NCBI RefSeq assembly: GCF_027595985.1 | Contig: NC_073304.1 | Span: 216,568,000 to 216,631,999 of the forward strand | Length of the DNA stretch: 64,000 bases | Origin: Sorex araneus | Lineage: Eukaryota > Chordata > Mammalia > Eulipotyphla > Soricidae | Direction: 5' to 3' | Shown here: positions 1 to 10,439 of the stretch, one piece after another | Layout: every line of letters starts with the position of its first letter | How positions within the stretch are numbered: the first letter of the stretch is position 1 | Made by a program: the position numbers and the translations under genes | The notes under the pieces: generated by a model | What the model was told of the DNA's origin: nothing | The model's input: only the letters and a program-made list of their open reading frames with translations | The model's database searches: none

Positions 1-425
1 GAGAAAGGGATTTCTCTCCACATCGCTTCCTGTTTTCCTCATGTCCCTCCAGGGAAAACTTTCCTGCTTCATTTCTGCCCTTTACCCCCCTCACACATGC
101 ACTTTGGCTCTCCCCTCTCCCCCATTTGTTTTTTTTTTTTAAGAGCTGGAAAAATTAAATAGAACACCCCAAAAACCTGTATTTAAAAAGAAATGACCAT
201 GTGAGCTTTGCCGCTGTCCGAACATTTCATCTGTGTTGCGCTACCGTCCGTCCGTTCATCTTTTCTATGGGGCGGGGTCTCCTCGGTCTGTTTTTGGTCC
301 CCTCCCTTGTGGACTCGTGCTTGGGATCAAACCTTTCTGGCCTGTTATGACTCTGAACATTTATTTGACTTGGACCACAAGTGAATCTTTCTCCTGGTGA
401 CTCAAATAAAAGTATGATTTTTACC
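1..425 (+). other. LASP1: 3' UTR end, probably LASP1
   Basis: No open frame crosses this stretch. It ends with an AATAAA at 405-410, followed about 15-20 bases later by a plausible cleavage region and then a GT-rich stretch, as expected for the end of a plus-strand mRNA. It is free of SINEs, unlike its surroundings. The LASP1 assignment (actin-binding LIM and SH3 protein) is an inference. FBXO47 lies downstream in reverse orientation, and in human 17q12 LASP1 precedes FBXO47 in that arrangement. The wording of the last 60 bases also looks like the LASP1 tail to me, but I could not align it. No coding exon of LASP1 is inside the window. Confidence 0.65.
405..410 (+). terminator. poly(A) signal AATAAA
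   Basis: A canonical AATAAA lies in the context CTCAAATAAAAGTATG. A (GT)n run starts about 70 bases further on and could serve as the downstream GU-rich element. It would end the plus-strand transcript entering from the left edge. Confidence 0.75.
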
Positions 426-477
426 TGCGGACTTGGTTCTCTCTCTGGCTCTGAGGGTGTGGGTATGTATGTGAGTG

Positions 478-478
<1 letters not shown>

Positions 479-512
<34 letters not shown>
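479..512. repeat. (GT)n microsatellite
   Basis: About 16 GT units are followed by a G-rich stretch (513-528). A second short GT run lies at 610-628. Confidence 0.95.
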
Positions 513-513
<1 letters not shown>

Positions 514-1029
514 GAGGGGGTGGGGGTGTCCTATATCCTGTGTCATTTGGTCTCCTAAGTCCTGTGCTCTGTGTGTATTTTGGAGGCATTGACTAATGTG
601 TGCACGCTCGTGTGTGTGTGTGTGTGTGCACATGCTGCAGGGGACACTGGCCCTGTCTTCCTTAGAGCCTGCTGCCTTCTGGGTGCCAGTGTGCCAGTGG
701 CTGGTTTGGAAGTGGGCGGCACAGCAGGTGGGAGGGTTTTTAGGGGAGCACTGGTACCTCCTAATGGAAAGTCCCCTCCCGCCTCTCCCTCCCTCCCTGC
801 CCTCCCATGGTCACTGCCTGCACCTGGGCAGTTTACGGGTCTAATTCCTTCAGGCCCAGAGCCAGCTGCTCCAGGGGCCTTTGCTGGCAACCTGAGTGGG
901 CAGGGCTGGGCTGTCTGTGACCCACCCATGGCCAAGTTCCTGCTCAGAGTACAGCTGTGTTGAGGGTGGAACAGGGATGAGGATCCAGCAGCCTTCATGA
1001 TGCCTTATCGAAGGTCCTGAGGCCTGGAG

Positions 1030-1380
1030 AATAGGGCTCAACTGGCTGAGCTCCTGCTTCTCACACAGGAGTCCCTGGCACCATGTGGTGCCCGTCACCG
1101 TCAGGAGTGACTCCTGAGCACTGCTGGGTGTGGCTGAAACACTGGGGACAAAATGGGCTGGGTAGTGTGTATTTTCCTCCTTTGACTCTTGGTGAGTGAG
1201 AACCATTGCAGGGCCGGAGCGGTAGAACAGCAGGGAGAGTGTTTGACTTGCAGCCAACCCCAGGCTTGATCCCCAGCATCCTATGTGGTCCCCTGAGCAC
1301 TGCCAGGGAATAATTACTAAGTGCAGAGCCACGAGTAACTCTGAGCATCGCCAGCTGTGATCCCAGAAACAAAACATAAA
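1030..1380 (+). mobile_element. Two degraded SOR-type SINEs
   Basis: The stretch at 1030-1155 keeps only the second half of the element (GAGTGACTCCTGAGCACTGC). The one at 1211-1380 is nearly full length but diverged, from GGGCCGGAGCGGTAG to an A-rich tail. Between here and the 2250 copy the sequence (1380-2250) is unique GC-rich DNA in which I see no exon. Confidence 0.8.
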
Positions 1381-2249
1381 GAAATAATCACTGCAATGTT
1401 CCCGTTCCAGAAGGTCGCCTGGAGGCCCAGGAAGGCAGCGCTGGTGGAAGTCTTAGTACCCGCCTTGTGGCGCTGTCTTAGGTCTGCTGCTGGCTGCAGT
1501 GGCCTTCCTGCCCGTGCCCTTCCTGCCTCTCAGCATCTCCCCTGGGACCTGCTCTGCTCCAAGTGTCCTGGGCCTGGCCTCTGCCTGGAATGCCAGCAGC
1601 CTCCCGTCTCACTCTGCGGGGCTGGGGAGGACACAGCAGTAGAGAAGGGATCCAGGCCCCCCACCCCAGCCCCCTCTGCCATCAGCTGCCCCAGCAGTCA
1701 TTGTAGTGGGGCCTCCCCTTCTTGGTGCGCGGGGTGGGGTGCGTGCTCTGGTTTCAGGACTGCCGTGGGTGCAGAGGGAAAGGGCTTCTCCCCCCAGTCT
1801 GAGCCTTTGTGCCGGGGAAGGGCGCGGTGAGGTGCATGCTGGGGCACCTGGAGGCGGCCGGTACCAGCAGTGCTGGGCGAGCTCGTGAGGAGATGGTGTC
1901 CCTGGCTCTGTCCTACGCTCACAGGCTGTCCCCGTTTGTCTGCAGAGTCCCTCTGGGGAGGCTCTATTATTCACCCCTGGAGTTTCCCTCAGGAAAGCAG
2001 GAAGCAATGTCAAGTGGAGGGGGCTTTAGGGCTGTTTTACAGGCAGGCAGCTGGGAAGGCGCATGCCAAGTCTCCCTGCCCGCAGAGAGCTGTGTGCTCG
2101 GCTCCCGGGGCCCAGGGACGCGTTTCCAGCCAGGACCAAGGGCTGGAGGAGGAGCCGTGGGTTTGCTTCCCCAGCAGAGCACTAAAGGAGCCTCCAGCAC
2201 TAGGGAGTGAGACCCAAACAAAAATGGAAACAAAAACTAGAAGCGGTTT

Positions 2250-2415
2250 TGGGACTGGAGAGATAGTACAGCAGGTAAGATGCTTGTCTTGCTCATGACA
2301 AAGCCACTGTCAATCCCTGGCACCCCAAGTGGTTCCCTAAGCTGCTGGGAGCCCGAGTGCAGAGCCAGGAGTAAGCCCTGAGCACTGCTGGGTGTGGCCC
2401 CCTCAAGTAACAAAA
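2250..2415 (+). mobile_element. SOR-type SINE, old copy
   Basis: This is a full-length but diverged copy, from GGGACTGGAGAGATAGTACA to GGGTGTGGCCCC. It has the later-family variant in which the end reads GAGCACTGCTGGGTGTGGCC. Confidence 0.85.
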
Positions 2416-2569
2416 AAGTCTAATTCCTGAGGAGGGGTGACTACCCCAAGTCCCTCTAAAGAACCACATAGAGGGAGCTGTGGATATTTGCCCTCGGATG
2501 AGTCATAGGGAAATGTTCTTAACATAGGAAAAAACGAATGTGATGAAAGAAAATTGAGCTGATATTTTT

Positions 2570-2745
2570 TGGGGTTTGTTTTTGTTTTGTGGCCATACTG
2601 GGCAGTGTTCAGGGGTTACTCCTGGCTCTGCACTCAGAAACCACTCCTGGCAGGCTTGGGGGACCATATGGGATGCTGAGGATCAAACCAGGTTGGCCAA
2701 GTATAAGGCCAATCCACCATACTATCTCTTAGCCTGCTCCTTAAA
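2570..2745 (-). mobile_element. SOR-type SINE, reverse
   Basis: The reverse-complement copy runs from the T-rich tail at 2570 to the damaged tRNA-like head near 2740. It abuts the CTTT tract. Confidence 0.85.
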
Positions 2746-2762
2746 AATATGCTTGCTTCTAC

Positions 2763-2905
<143 letters not shown>

Positions 2906-2914
2906 TTTTTTTTT

Positions 2915-3083
2915 TTTGCTTTTTGGGTCACACCCGGCAATGCACAGGGGTTACTCCTGGCTCTGCACTCAGGAATTACTCCTGGTGGTGCTCAGGGGAC
3001 CATATGGGATGTTGGGAATCGAACCCAGGTCAGCCGAGTGCAAGGCAAACACCCTACCTGCTCTGTGCTATTGCTTTAGCCCC
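2915..3083 (-). mobile_element. SOR-type SINE inside pyrimidine tract
   Basis: A well-preserved reverse copy has its head ending at the GCTTTAGCCCC near 3082. It sits between two polypyrimidine arrays, so either it landed in one or its T-tail seeded them. Confidence 0.92.
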
Positions 3084-3460
<377 letters not shown>

Positions 3461-4149
3461 TTGCCATACCCAGAAGCGTACCTGACTTATTAAAAAATAA
3501 GCGTACCTATTTTTTAATACCAGGTATTAAAAGCATACCATATTCATTGGCCCTGATCTGGTTTTTCTTTTTCAGAGGCTTGGGGAAATGGATCCTGGGC
3601 TTCCTATATGCAAAGCACATGCTCCAGCCTTTTGAACCATCTCCCTCCTCCCTTCCCTGTTCTTTCTCTATAAAAGCTGCTTTCTGGGGGCAGAGAGAGA
3701 GAGAGTGCATGGCACTAATCGCTGGCGCCACACAGGGTCCTGAGCACAGAGCTGCTGGGTGTGGCCCCAAAACCAAAGGTACTTATTTGGACGAGGCAAA
3801 TAAGTGGGTCACTTTGAGACCACCATGGAGTAGATGAATCCACGTGAGCGCAAGCTAAGCTTGACAGCGCAGGGCGCGTGGGCACTCACAGGGGGCAGCA
3901 GCCAGATCTGGGGTGGTCCCCGCCGCTCCCAGCCAACCACTACGCGGTCCTGCCTGTCTGGGCACCTCGTCTGGGACATCTTGCAGGGAGGCTGAAAGCC
4001 TCACCATCACACGACAGGTGTGAGCGCCACCCCCGCCCCCCAGGTACCTTTCTTTCGCTCTCCTGGCCAGAAGACACCCCAAGGTGACCTTTCTAACTCG
4101 CTGAGGGCCCACCCATTCTCACCCACGAGATAAGGGAAAAAGAGGAAAG

Positions 4150-5330
4150 AGGATCAGGGTCTCCTCCCGCGCCCCCATCCTGCGGGCTCCAGAGTGGGAC
4201 CCGGTTCCCGGGGCGGGGGCGGTAACCTGGAGCCTCTCCGGATCTGCCCGGTCTAATTCGGGCAGTTCCCTGGTTACCCCTTGGGGCTCAGTGATTGGCT
4301 GGCTGCGGGCTGAGGGCGGGATGGAGGTACCCGCTCGTCCCGGGTGGGGGAGGGGAGGGGCGGCGGGGCGCGGGCCGGGAGGGGCGAGGGAGCCATTGCT
4401 CGGCGCCGACTCTCCCTGCCCGGAACCCCGAGGCCGCGGGGCCCAGGACTCCGCGATGCTGGATATTTTCATCCTCATGTTCTTTGCCATCATAGGGCTG
4501 GTGGTCCTGTCCTACATTATCTATCTGCTCTAGGGGCGCCGGCGGCCGAGGATGGAGCCGACTGGCCCCGCAGCCCGCCTGCTGACGCATCGGTAGATTT
4601 TTTTTTTTAAATCATTATTATTATTTTTGCTTCTGGTCGGTCATTCCTTCGGGTTTGGATGGAAAACCTGCATGAGAAGGGAGCTTGTTTTGCTCAAGCC
4701 GCCCTGAGGGAGCATGGCTCAGACCCCCTCCGAAAAGCAGCCTCCACCCCCCACTTCTCTCTGAGACCTCATTGGGAAGAATGATTGGCAAGGCGGTGAG
4801 CCGGACCCCGCAAAGGCGCAGGCTTCCAGCGGGCGTGGGGGGAGGCCGTGCGTGGCGGGAGGAAGGGGCCCCTCCGTGCTTCCGAGCCAGGCGCTCGCTC
4901 TCCAAGTTGCTCTGGTTTTTCCGAGCGGGGACTAAAGGTGAAGCGCGTCTTTCTAGGCCAGCCGAGGGGGTTGTAATTATGCTCGCATAATTGCATGAAT
5001 TCATCAGTGACTCACTCCCACTTGAGAGAGCGCAGAGTGGCATTTCCTTGGGTCTGGCCGGAGCGCGCCTTTCTTTCCCAGCATGGGGCTTGGGGGTGCG
5101 CAGAGAAGCTTCTAGTGCTCGCCTTTGTCCACGGCCCCGGGAGCTGGCACCTTCGCACCGCGCCCGGTCTGAGTCGCCCTCGCTCTGGGTTTCCCACAGC
5201 TCCTGGTTTCCCGTCCAGCAGAGGCCTCGGCACCCCGGCTGTCCCGCGGACCTCTTCCAGAACCTTCGCGATGTTCGCCTCTGTCAAGTAGGAGACCGTC
5301 TGAGCTGGCACCAGGGTGCAGGGACGGGAG
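4150..5330 (+). promoter_or_regulatory. CpG island of the microprotein locus
   Basis: This GC-rich, CpG-rich, SINE-free island stands in a CpG-poor background. It includes a GC box run (GGGGCGGGGGCGG near 4210) and an inverted CCAAT box (GATTGGCT at 4291-4298). The 25-codon ORF starts about 160 bases after the CCAAT box, which fits a plus-strand promoter with a short 5' UTR. In human, LINC00672 starts a few kb beyond the LASP1 end, so this is probably its counterpart. That link is synteny only. Confidence 0.7.
4456..4533 (+). CDS. Putative 25-residue single-pass membrane microprotein
   Basis: The ORF starts with ATG at 4456 and ends with TAG. The peptide begins MLDIFILMFFAI and ends LSYIIYLL. 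Apart from Asp3 it has no charged residue, and it forms one continuous hydrophobic segment of about 22 residues, long enough to span a membrane once. The start has G at -3 but C at +4, so it is a moderate Kozak site. The frame is also open upstream, with ATGs at 4291 and 4321 that would add 55 or 45 residues. Those residues are Gly/Pro/Arg-rich and look like translated 5' UTR, so I chose the inner ATG. It resembles SERCA-regulating micropeptides (phospholamban, myoregulin, DWORF) only in general form: a C-terminal transmembrane helix with an I-I-Y-like ending. That is inference, and I do not recognise a named gene. A chance ORF is the main alternative. Confidence 0.45.
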   Translation: MLDIFILMFFAIIGLVVLSYIIYLL

Positions 5331-6050
5331 GACTGCGTGCTTGCATTTTGAGCTGAGGACACACAAAGCTGAAATGTAGACTCACTCCAGTGTCTACATG
5401 TGCTCCCTGCCCTGGGGGGCTCAATGGGCCAGAGGTTCTGTTTCCTCCTTTCTCCTCACGAGCGAGCGGGGTTTCCCTGTCAGATCAAGGCTGTCTTCCT
5501 CTGCCGAGTCACTGTATCACTGCATCACTCTGAATCTTACAATCTGGGGTCGTGTGGTTCCCCTATCTCACTCTCTAGCTGTAGAAACTTCAGTTTGAGT
5601 TTTGAAGCTTTGCCCTATCTTGCCTTCGTGTATGTTCCAGCTTATTATCTTGAAGACGCAAAGTAATTTCATTGTCCTCATTCTTCACCTAACTGAATTA
5701 CAAATCACTGAAATAAGATGGCTATACTTATTTTGTTACTTGGGGAATATCTTTGTTTTACCCCCAAATGAATGGGCTTTTTTTTTTTTAAAGATATTGT
5801 CAAATGTTTTTTTCTGGGAGAGAGAACCAAACTTTCAGCATATTTCTCTGACCAATTAGGTAGGGAAAAAAACATATTTGGAAGTCCAAAGTAGAATTAG
5901 GCCCCAAATCTTTGGTATTCTTTTGTAAAGTTCCTCATAATTGTTCTACATTTCATTTTCACTTCTAACTTAGAAACAAACTAGGAGAAAGATTAACTTA
6001 ATAGCTTTTAATCCATAGCAATGATAAATTTCCACATTAAATAATTGGGC
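5330..6050. other. Unique sequence after the CpG island
   Basis: This is SINE-free, becomes AT-rich after about 5640, and has no convincing ORF, splice junction or AATAAA on the plus strand. It may be the body of the transcript from the island, but the sequence alone does not show this. Confidence 0.5.
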
Positions 6051-6051
6051 T

Positions 6052-6400
6052 TGGGGCTGGAGAGACAGTGCAGTGGGTAGGCCATTTGTCGTGTACGCAG
6101 CCAACCTGGGTTCAATCTCCAACATTCCGGAGCACTGCCAGGAATAAATCCTAAGTGCAGAGGCAGGCGTTACCCCTGAGCATCACCAGGTATGGCCCAA
6201 TCCCCTCCCCATCCCCAATAAAACTGGGCTGGAGAGATAGTGCAGGGGGTTAAGACTTCCCTTGCATGCAATCTTTAATCCCCATCCCTGCATACGGTTC
6301 CCCAGCAGGGCCAGAAGTAATCCCTGACCACAGAGCAGCCCCTGAACACTGCCATGTATAGCTCCAAGTCTCCCCTGCCCCTCCCCAATTAAAAAGACAT
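6052..6400 (+). mobile_element. Two SOR-type SINEs in tandem
   Basis: Head-to-tail copies lie at 6052-6220 and 6225-6400. The first ends in a CCCCAATAAAA tail and the second begins at once with GGGCTGGAGAGATAG. Confidence 0.88.
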
Positions 6401-6479
6401 AAAGTTGCAGTAGCATAATATAGGCCATACATAAAATGTAAAACTTGGATTTAGAAACTCTTGCCAACTAAAAGGGAAA

Positions 6480-6690
6480 AGGGGTGGGAGAGAGAGAAAA
6501 ACAAAAGTGTCTGTTATAGAGACAGGCTTGTGGGGGGGTGTGAAAGGGAAACTGGGGTCATTGGTGACTGGGAACATACTGGTAAAGGGATGGGTGTTGG
6601 AACATTGTATGAGTGAAACTCAATCATGAACAACTTTGTAACTGTATTTCAAGGTAGTTCAGTGAAAATTAAAAATAATAAAAACTCTCA
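6480..6690 (+). mobile_element. L1 3' UTR end
   Basis: A purine-rich stretch is followed by GGGATGGGTGTTGGAACATT, CTCAATCATGAACAACTTTG and an A-rich end (AAAATTAAAAATAATAAAA). The same order recurs at 54015-54285 and 58330-58560. The G-rich tract plus A-tail fits a 5'-truncated L1; the family call is inference from that form. Confidence 0.7.
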
Positions 6691-6789
6691 CCAAGAAACA
6701 AAACTACAGCTCTCATTGGGTGTGTAGTTCAGGGGTGAGCACATGCCTCATTTTCATGGGTTTAATCTCCAGCACTGCAAGAATAACAC

Positions 6790-6980
6790 TGCTCGGGGCT
6801 GGAGCTATAGCACAGTGGGTAGGTGTTTGCTTGCATGCAGCCGACCCGGGTTGGATTCCCAGCATCCCATGTGGTCCTCTGAGCACCGCCAGGAGTAATT
6901 CTTGAGTGCAGAGCCAGGAGTAACCCCTGTGCATCATCGGGTGTGACCCAAAAAAGAAAAGAAAGAAAAAACACAAAGAA
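6790..6980 (+). mobile_element. SOR-type SINE
   Basis: A well-preserved copy with an A/G tail (AAAAAAGAAAAGAAAGAAAAAA). ATAACACTGCTC precedes it and AGAATAACACTGCTC follows it, giving a target-site duplication. Confidence 0.93.
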
Positions 6981-7129
6981 TAACACTGCTCTAGAACTTT
7001 GTCTTGACAGTGAATTATGCGACCTTCAATAAGCATTTGACTTTCAGAACTTTTGTTTATTCTGACAAATGAAAGAGTTGAACTAGAGAATTGCTAATGT
7101 TCCTTTCTATTGAAAATCTCTAATTCTAG

Positions 7130-7400
7130 GGGCTGGTAAGTTGGTACAGTAGTAAGGAGCTCACCTCACCACGGTCCATTCAGGTTCCAACCAAGATTCC
7201 ACATAAGGTCTCTGATCCCCGCCTGGAGTGATCCCTGAGCACAGAACCAGGAGTAAGACCTGAGTTCTGCTGGGTGTGGGCTATAACAAACAAAAATTCT
7301 AGAGGCAAGAGAGATTTCTCAAAGGGCTGAGTGCATGCTGTACATGAAGGAGGCCCAAGTGTAGCCCCTGAGCATTGTCAGGTATAGCCCCCAAACCAAA
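7130..7400 (+). mobile_element. Degraded SOR-type SINEs
   Basis: One diverged full-length copy lies at 7130-7290 and a partial one at 7305-7400. Confidence 0.75.
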
Positions 7401-7524
7401 AAATAAATAAAAAATAATTCTGTGGGCCAGCAAGAGATAAGTACAGGGGTTTAGGAGTACCACCAGAAGTGATTCCCAAGTAAGTAAATAAATCTCACAA
7501 TTGTTTGTCTTTTCTGCTCTTCCC

Positions 7525-7640
7525 ATCATCATCATCACATTGATCATCGAATTTCTCGAGTGGTCTCAGTAATGTCTCCATTTGTCCTAACCCTGAGATT
7601 TTAGAAGCTTCTATTTACTCGTCCTTTCCAATGGTGCCGC
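7525..7640 (-). mobile_element. Chimeric SINE (long form), fragment
   Basis: It starts with a short ATC tail (CATCATCATCATCA), followed by GAATTTCTCGAGTGGTCTCA and CCCTGAGATTTTAGAAGC. It matches the copies at 8880 and 23840 and is truncated. Confidence 0.8.
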
Positions 7641-8059
7641 ATTGCTCTTCCCAATCTGACAAGATTCAACCACAAAACTTGTTTGGTGTCAATAACTACA
7701 TTGGGAGGAGAAAATGTTCATGTAAAAACACATTGATCGCATAGTTTACTTATGCTGTTTAGGAACTTGGGCTCTAGCATTGAACCATCCAGCCCAGACG
7801 GCTGATTTCTGCTGGGAATGGTTCCCAGGTCCCCGTACATATAGTAAAAAGATTATATAACAGTATAATAGTGCATGGTGGCATATAACAAAAGAGAAGT
7901 AATTTGGAAGATTAATGGAAGAAGCATGGTTCTGGACATTTAGGAGTGATCCCTAGTTTCTATAGAGGCCTCGATGCAACATTTACCATTGAAATGTTCT
8001 TCTGACTTTCTGACTTAGTTCTATGTTTCCAGTTAAAAATTCCTATATCAAGTTTTTCT

Positions 8060-8565
8060 TGGGCTGGAGATAGTATAGCGGGGAGGGTGTTTGTCTTGTT
8101 CGCACTTGACCCAGATTCAACCCCATGCATCCTATATGGTTCCCTGAGCACTGCCAGAGTAATTCCTAAGTATCAGAGCCAGGAGTAACCCCTGAGCATC
8201 ACCAGGTATGCCCCCAACTACGAAAAAAAAAAAGATAAGCGCAAGACAGATACTGCTTCCTCAGCATCCTGTATGGTCCCCGAGCACTGCCAGGAGTGAT
8301 CCCTGAGTACAAAGCCAGGAGTAACCCCTGAGCATTGCCAAGTGGTGACCCCCTGCAAAAAAAAAAAAAAAAGAAAGAAAGACAGATACTACTGTGGATA
8401 AGTCACTTCCTTTGCATGAGGTGGACCCAGGTTCAAGCCCAAGAATACTCTATGGTCCCCCTGAGTCCCACCAGGAGTGATCCCTGAATGAGCATTTCTC
8501 AGGACTGAGAAATAAGCCCTGAGCACCATTGGGTGTGGCCCCAAACCCAAAATAATAAAAAATTT
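8060..8565 (+). mobile_element. Three SOR-type SINEs in a row
   Basis: Copies lie at 8062-8235, 8262-8385 (headless) and 8390-8565. Each ends in an A-rich tail before the next begins. Confidence 0.85.
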
Positions 8566-8689
8566 TAAAAGATAAGTTAAACCATCTAATACAAACTCTT
8601 CTCAAGGGATATAAAGCATCCAAATTTTCTGAGTTTGAAACATCACATGAAATGATTTGTGAGATTTCAGGACATCTGTTTGCCTTTAT

Positions 8690-8815
8690 TTCGTTTTTGG
8701 GGCCACACCCGGTAATGCTCAGGGGTTACTACTCCTGGCTCTGCATTCAGGAGGTTGAACCTGGGTTGGCTATTTGCAGGGCAAACACCCTATCTGCTGT
8801 ACTCCAGTCTCACAT
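8690..8815 (-). mobile_element. SOR-type SINE, internally deleted
   Basis: A reverse copy lacks the central part (the GGTGCTCAGGGGACCATATG portion); the Leu/Ala-rich halves are joined directly. Confidence 0.8.
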
Positions 8816-8879
8816 CTGCTTGCTTTTAAAGGGTATTGGCATATTCTAACCATTTGAAAGTCCTAACAGTATTTTAAAC

Positions 8880-9170
8880 TATCACTATCACTATCATCCC
8901 GTTAATCCTCGATTTGCTCGAGCGAGCCCAGTAATGTCTCCATTCGTTCATCCTAGCCCTGAGATTTTAGCAGCCTCTCTTTACTCATCCTTCCTAACAG
9001 TGCCGCGTTAGAGGTTTTTTCAGGGTCAGGAGAACGAGACCCATCATTGTTACTGTATTTGACATATGAATATGCTACAGGGAGCTTGCCAGGCTCTCCT
9101 GTGTGGGCAGGAAAACTCTCGGTAGCTTGCCAGATTCTCCGAGAGAGAACTAGTCTGTAAGATGTATATA
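8880..9170 (-). mobile_element. Chimeric SINE, long form
   Basis: It starts with (TATCAC) tail units. The body contains TTGCTCGAGCGAGCCCAGTA, the extra block with CCTGAGATTTTAGCAGCCTC, and the paired motif with GGGAGCTTGCCAGGCTCT and GGTAGCTTGCCAGATTCT. The tRNA-like head is missing. Confidence 0.85.
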
Positions 9171-9507
9171 TATGTAATTGAGAGCTTGGTTTTATAGTCT
9201 CTGGATGTTGGCCGTTGATGGGGCAGTTTCTGGGTGTGACTGCCTAGCTACTGGAAAATGGGGGATCTGGGTAGAAGAGGCCCAGTCCTGATCCGAGCAG
9301 ACTTGGAGATCTCATCCCCGGGTCCTATATACCTGAGTTCCTCTGCCGGTTCCTTCATGCATAAGGCTTGTCTAAATGTGTGGTGAGGGGCCTTGAGCAT
9401 GGCTGTGGCTGGGTTCCGGAGGTCTTTGGTTGCCAGGGTGGGGAGGGAAACTCAACCCATCCCTCCGAGGGGCCCCAGTGAAGACAGCCAGGTCAAAAGC
9501 AACGGGA

Positions 9508-9705
9508 ATCTCTCTTTTTTTTTTTTCTTTTTGGGTCACACCCAGCGATGCTCAGGGGTTACTCCTGGTTCTGCACTCAGAAATTACTCCTGGCAGTGCT
9601 CGGGGGACCATATGGGATGCCGGGGATCGAACCCGGGTCGGCCGCGTGCAAGGCAAACGCCCTACCCGATGTGCTATCGCTCCGGCCCCAACGGGAATCT
9701 CTTTT
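9508..9705 (-). mobile_element. SOR-type SINE, young
   Basis: This is a nearly consensus copy flanked by the direct repeat AACGGGAATCTCTTTT (about 9500-9515 and 9690-9705). Confidence 0.95.
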
Positions 9706-9719
9706 AATAAAACATTTGA

Positions 9720-10205
9720 CACTGTAGCACTGTAGCACTGTCGTCCCGTCCCGTTTGTTCATCAATTTGCTCGAGCAGTCACCAGTAATGTCCCCATTGT
9801 GAGACTTGTTGTTACTGAGTTTGGAATTTCATTTTATTTTTATTTTTATTTATTTATATTTATTTATTTTTTTTTGCTTTTTGGGTCACACCTGGCGATG
9901 CATAGGGGTTACTCCTGGCTCTGCACTCAGGAACTACTCCTGGCGGTGCTCAGGGGACCATATGGGATGCTGGGAATCGAACCCGGGTCGGCCACATGCA
10001 AGGCAAACGCCCTACCCGCTGTGCTATTGCTCCAGCCCCAAGAGTTTGGAATTTCAAATACACCACAGGTAGCTTGACAGGCTCTGCTGTGTGGGCGGGA
10101 TATTCTCGGTAGCTTGCTGGGCTCTGATAGGGATGAAGGAATCGAACCTGGGTCAGCCACGTTCAAGGCAAATGCCCTACCTGCTGTGCTGTCGCTCCAG
10201 CCCAA
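9720..10205 (-). mobile_element. Chimeric SINE split by a SOR insertion
   Basis: Tail units (CACTGTAG) at 9720 lead into TTGCTCGAGCAGTCACCAG and GTGAGACTTGTTGTTACTG. The element is interrupted at about 9835 and resumes at 10043 with GAATTTCAAATACACCACAG, ending in a normal tRNA-like head at 10205. Confidence 0.9.
9835..10040 (-). mobile_element. SOR-type SINE nested in chimeric SINE
   Basis: A near-consensus copy with a long T/A tail (9835-9877), flanked by GAGTTTGGAATTTCA on both sides. The duplicated site lies inside the chimeric SINE, so this insertion is younger. Confidence 0.93.
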
Positions 10206-10439
10206 ATCACTTAAACAGTAGGAAATTATTATAAATGACATATTTTGGTTTTATCATATTAAATATTTACTCAGCCTAGAATGGTGTTTTCTAAGTCAGT
10301 TTCGCTACAACCTGGTTTATTATTTTTTGGACAGGAGCAGCTTCCATTAATCCAGTGATGCTAAGCACATCAGTGTGAGTGTAACCACCAGGCTCAGGAC
10401 CACTAGGATCATGCAGGTGGTATTGGTGGGTATGTGTGG

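Noticed and set aside
9866-10072. A recurrent predicted peptide family (GYSWLCTQELLLAVLRGPYG…) seen dozens of times on both strands
   Set aside because: These frames are translations of the SOR-type SINE. They follow the repeat exactly, lie in introns and intergenic DNA, and have no independent start or conserved end.
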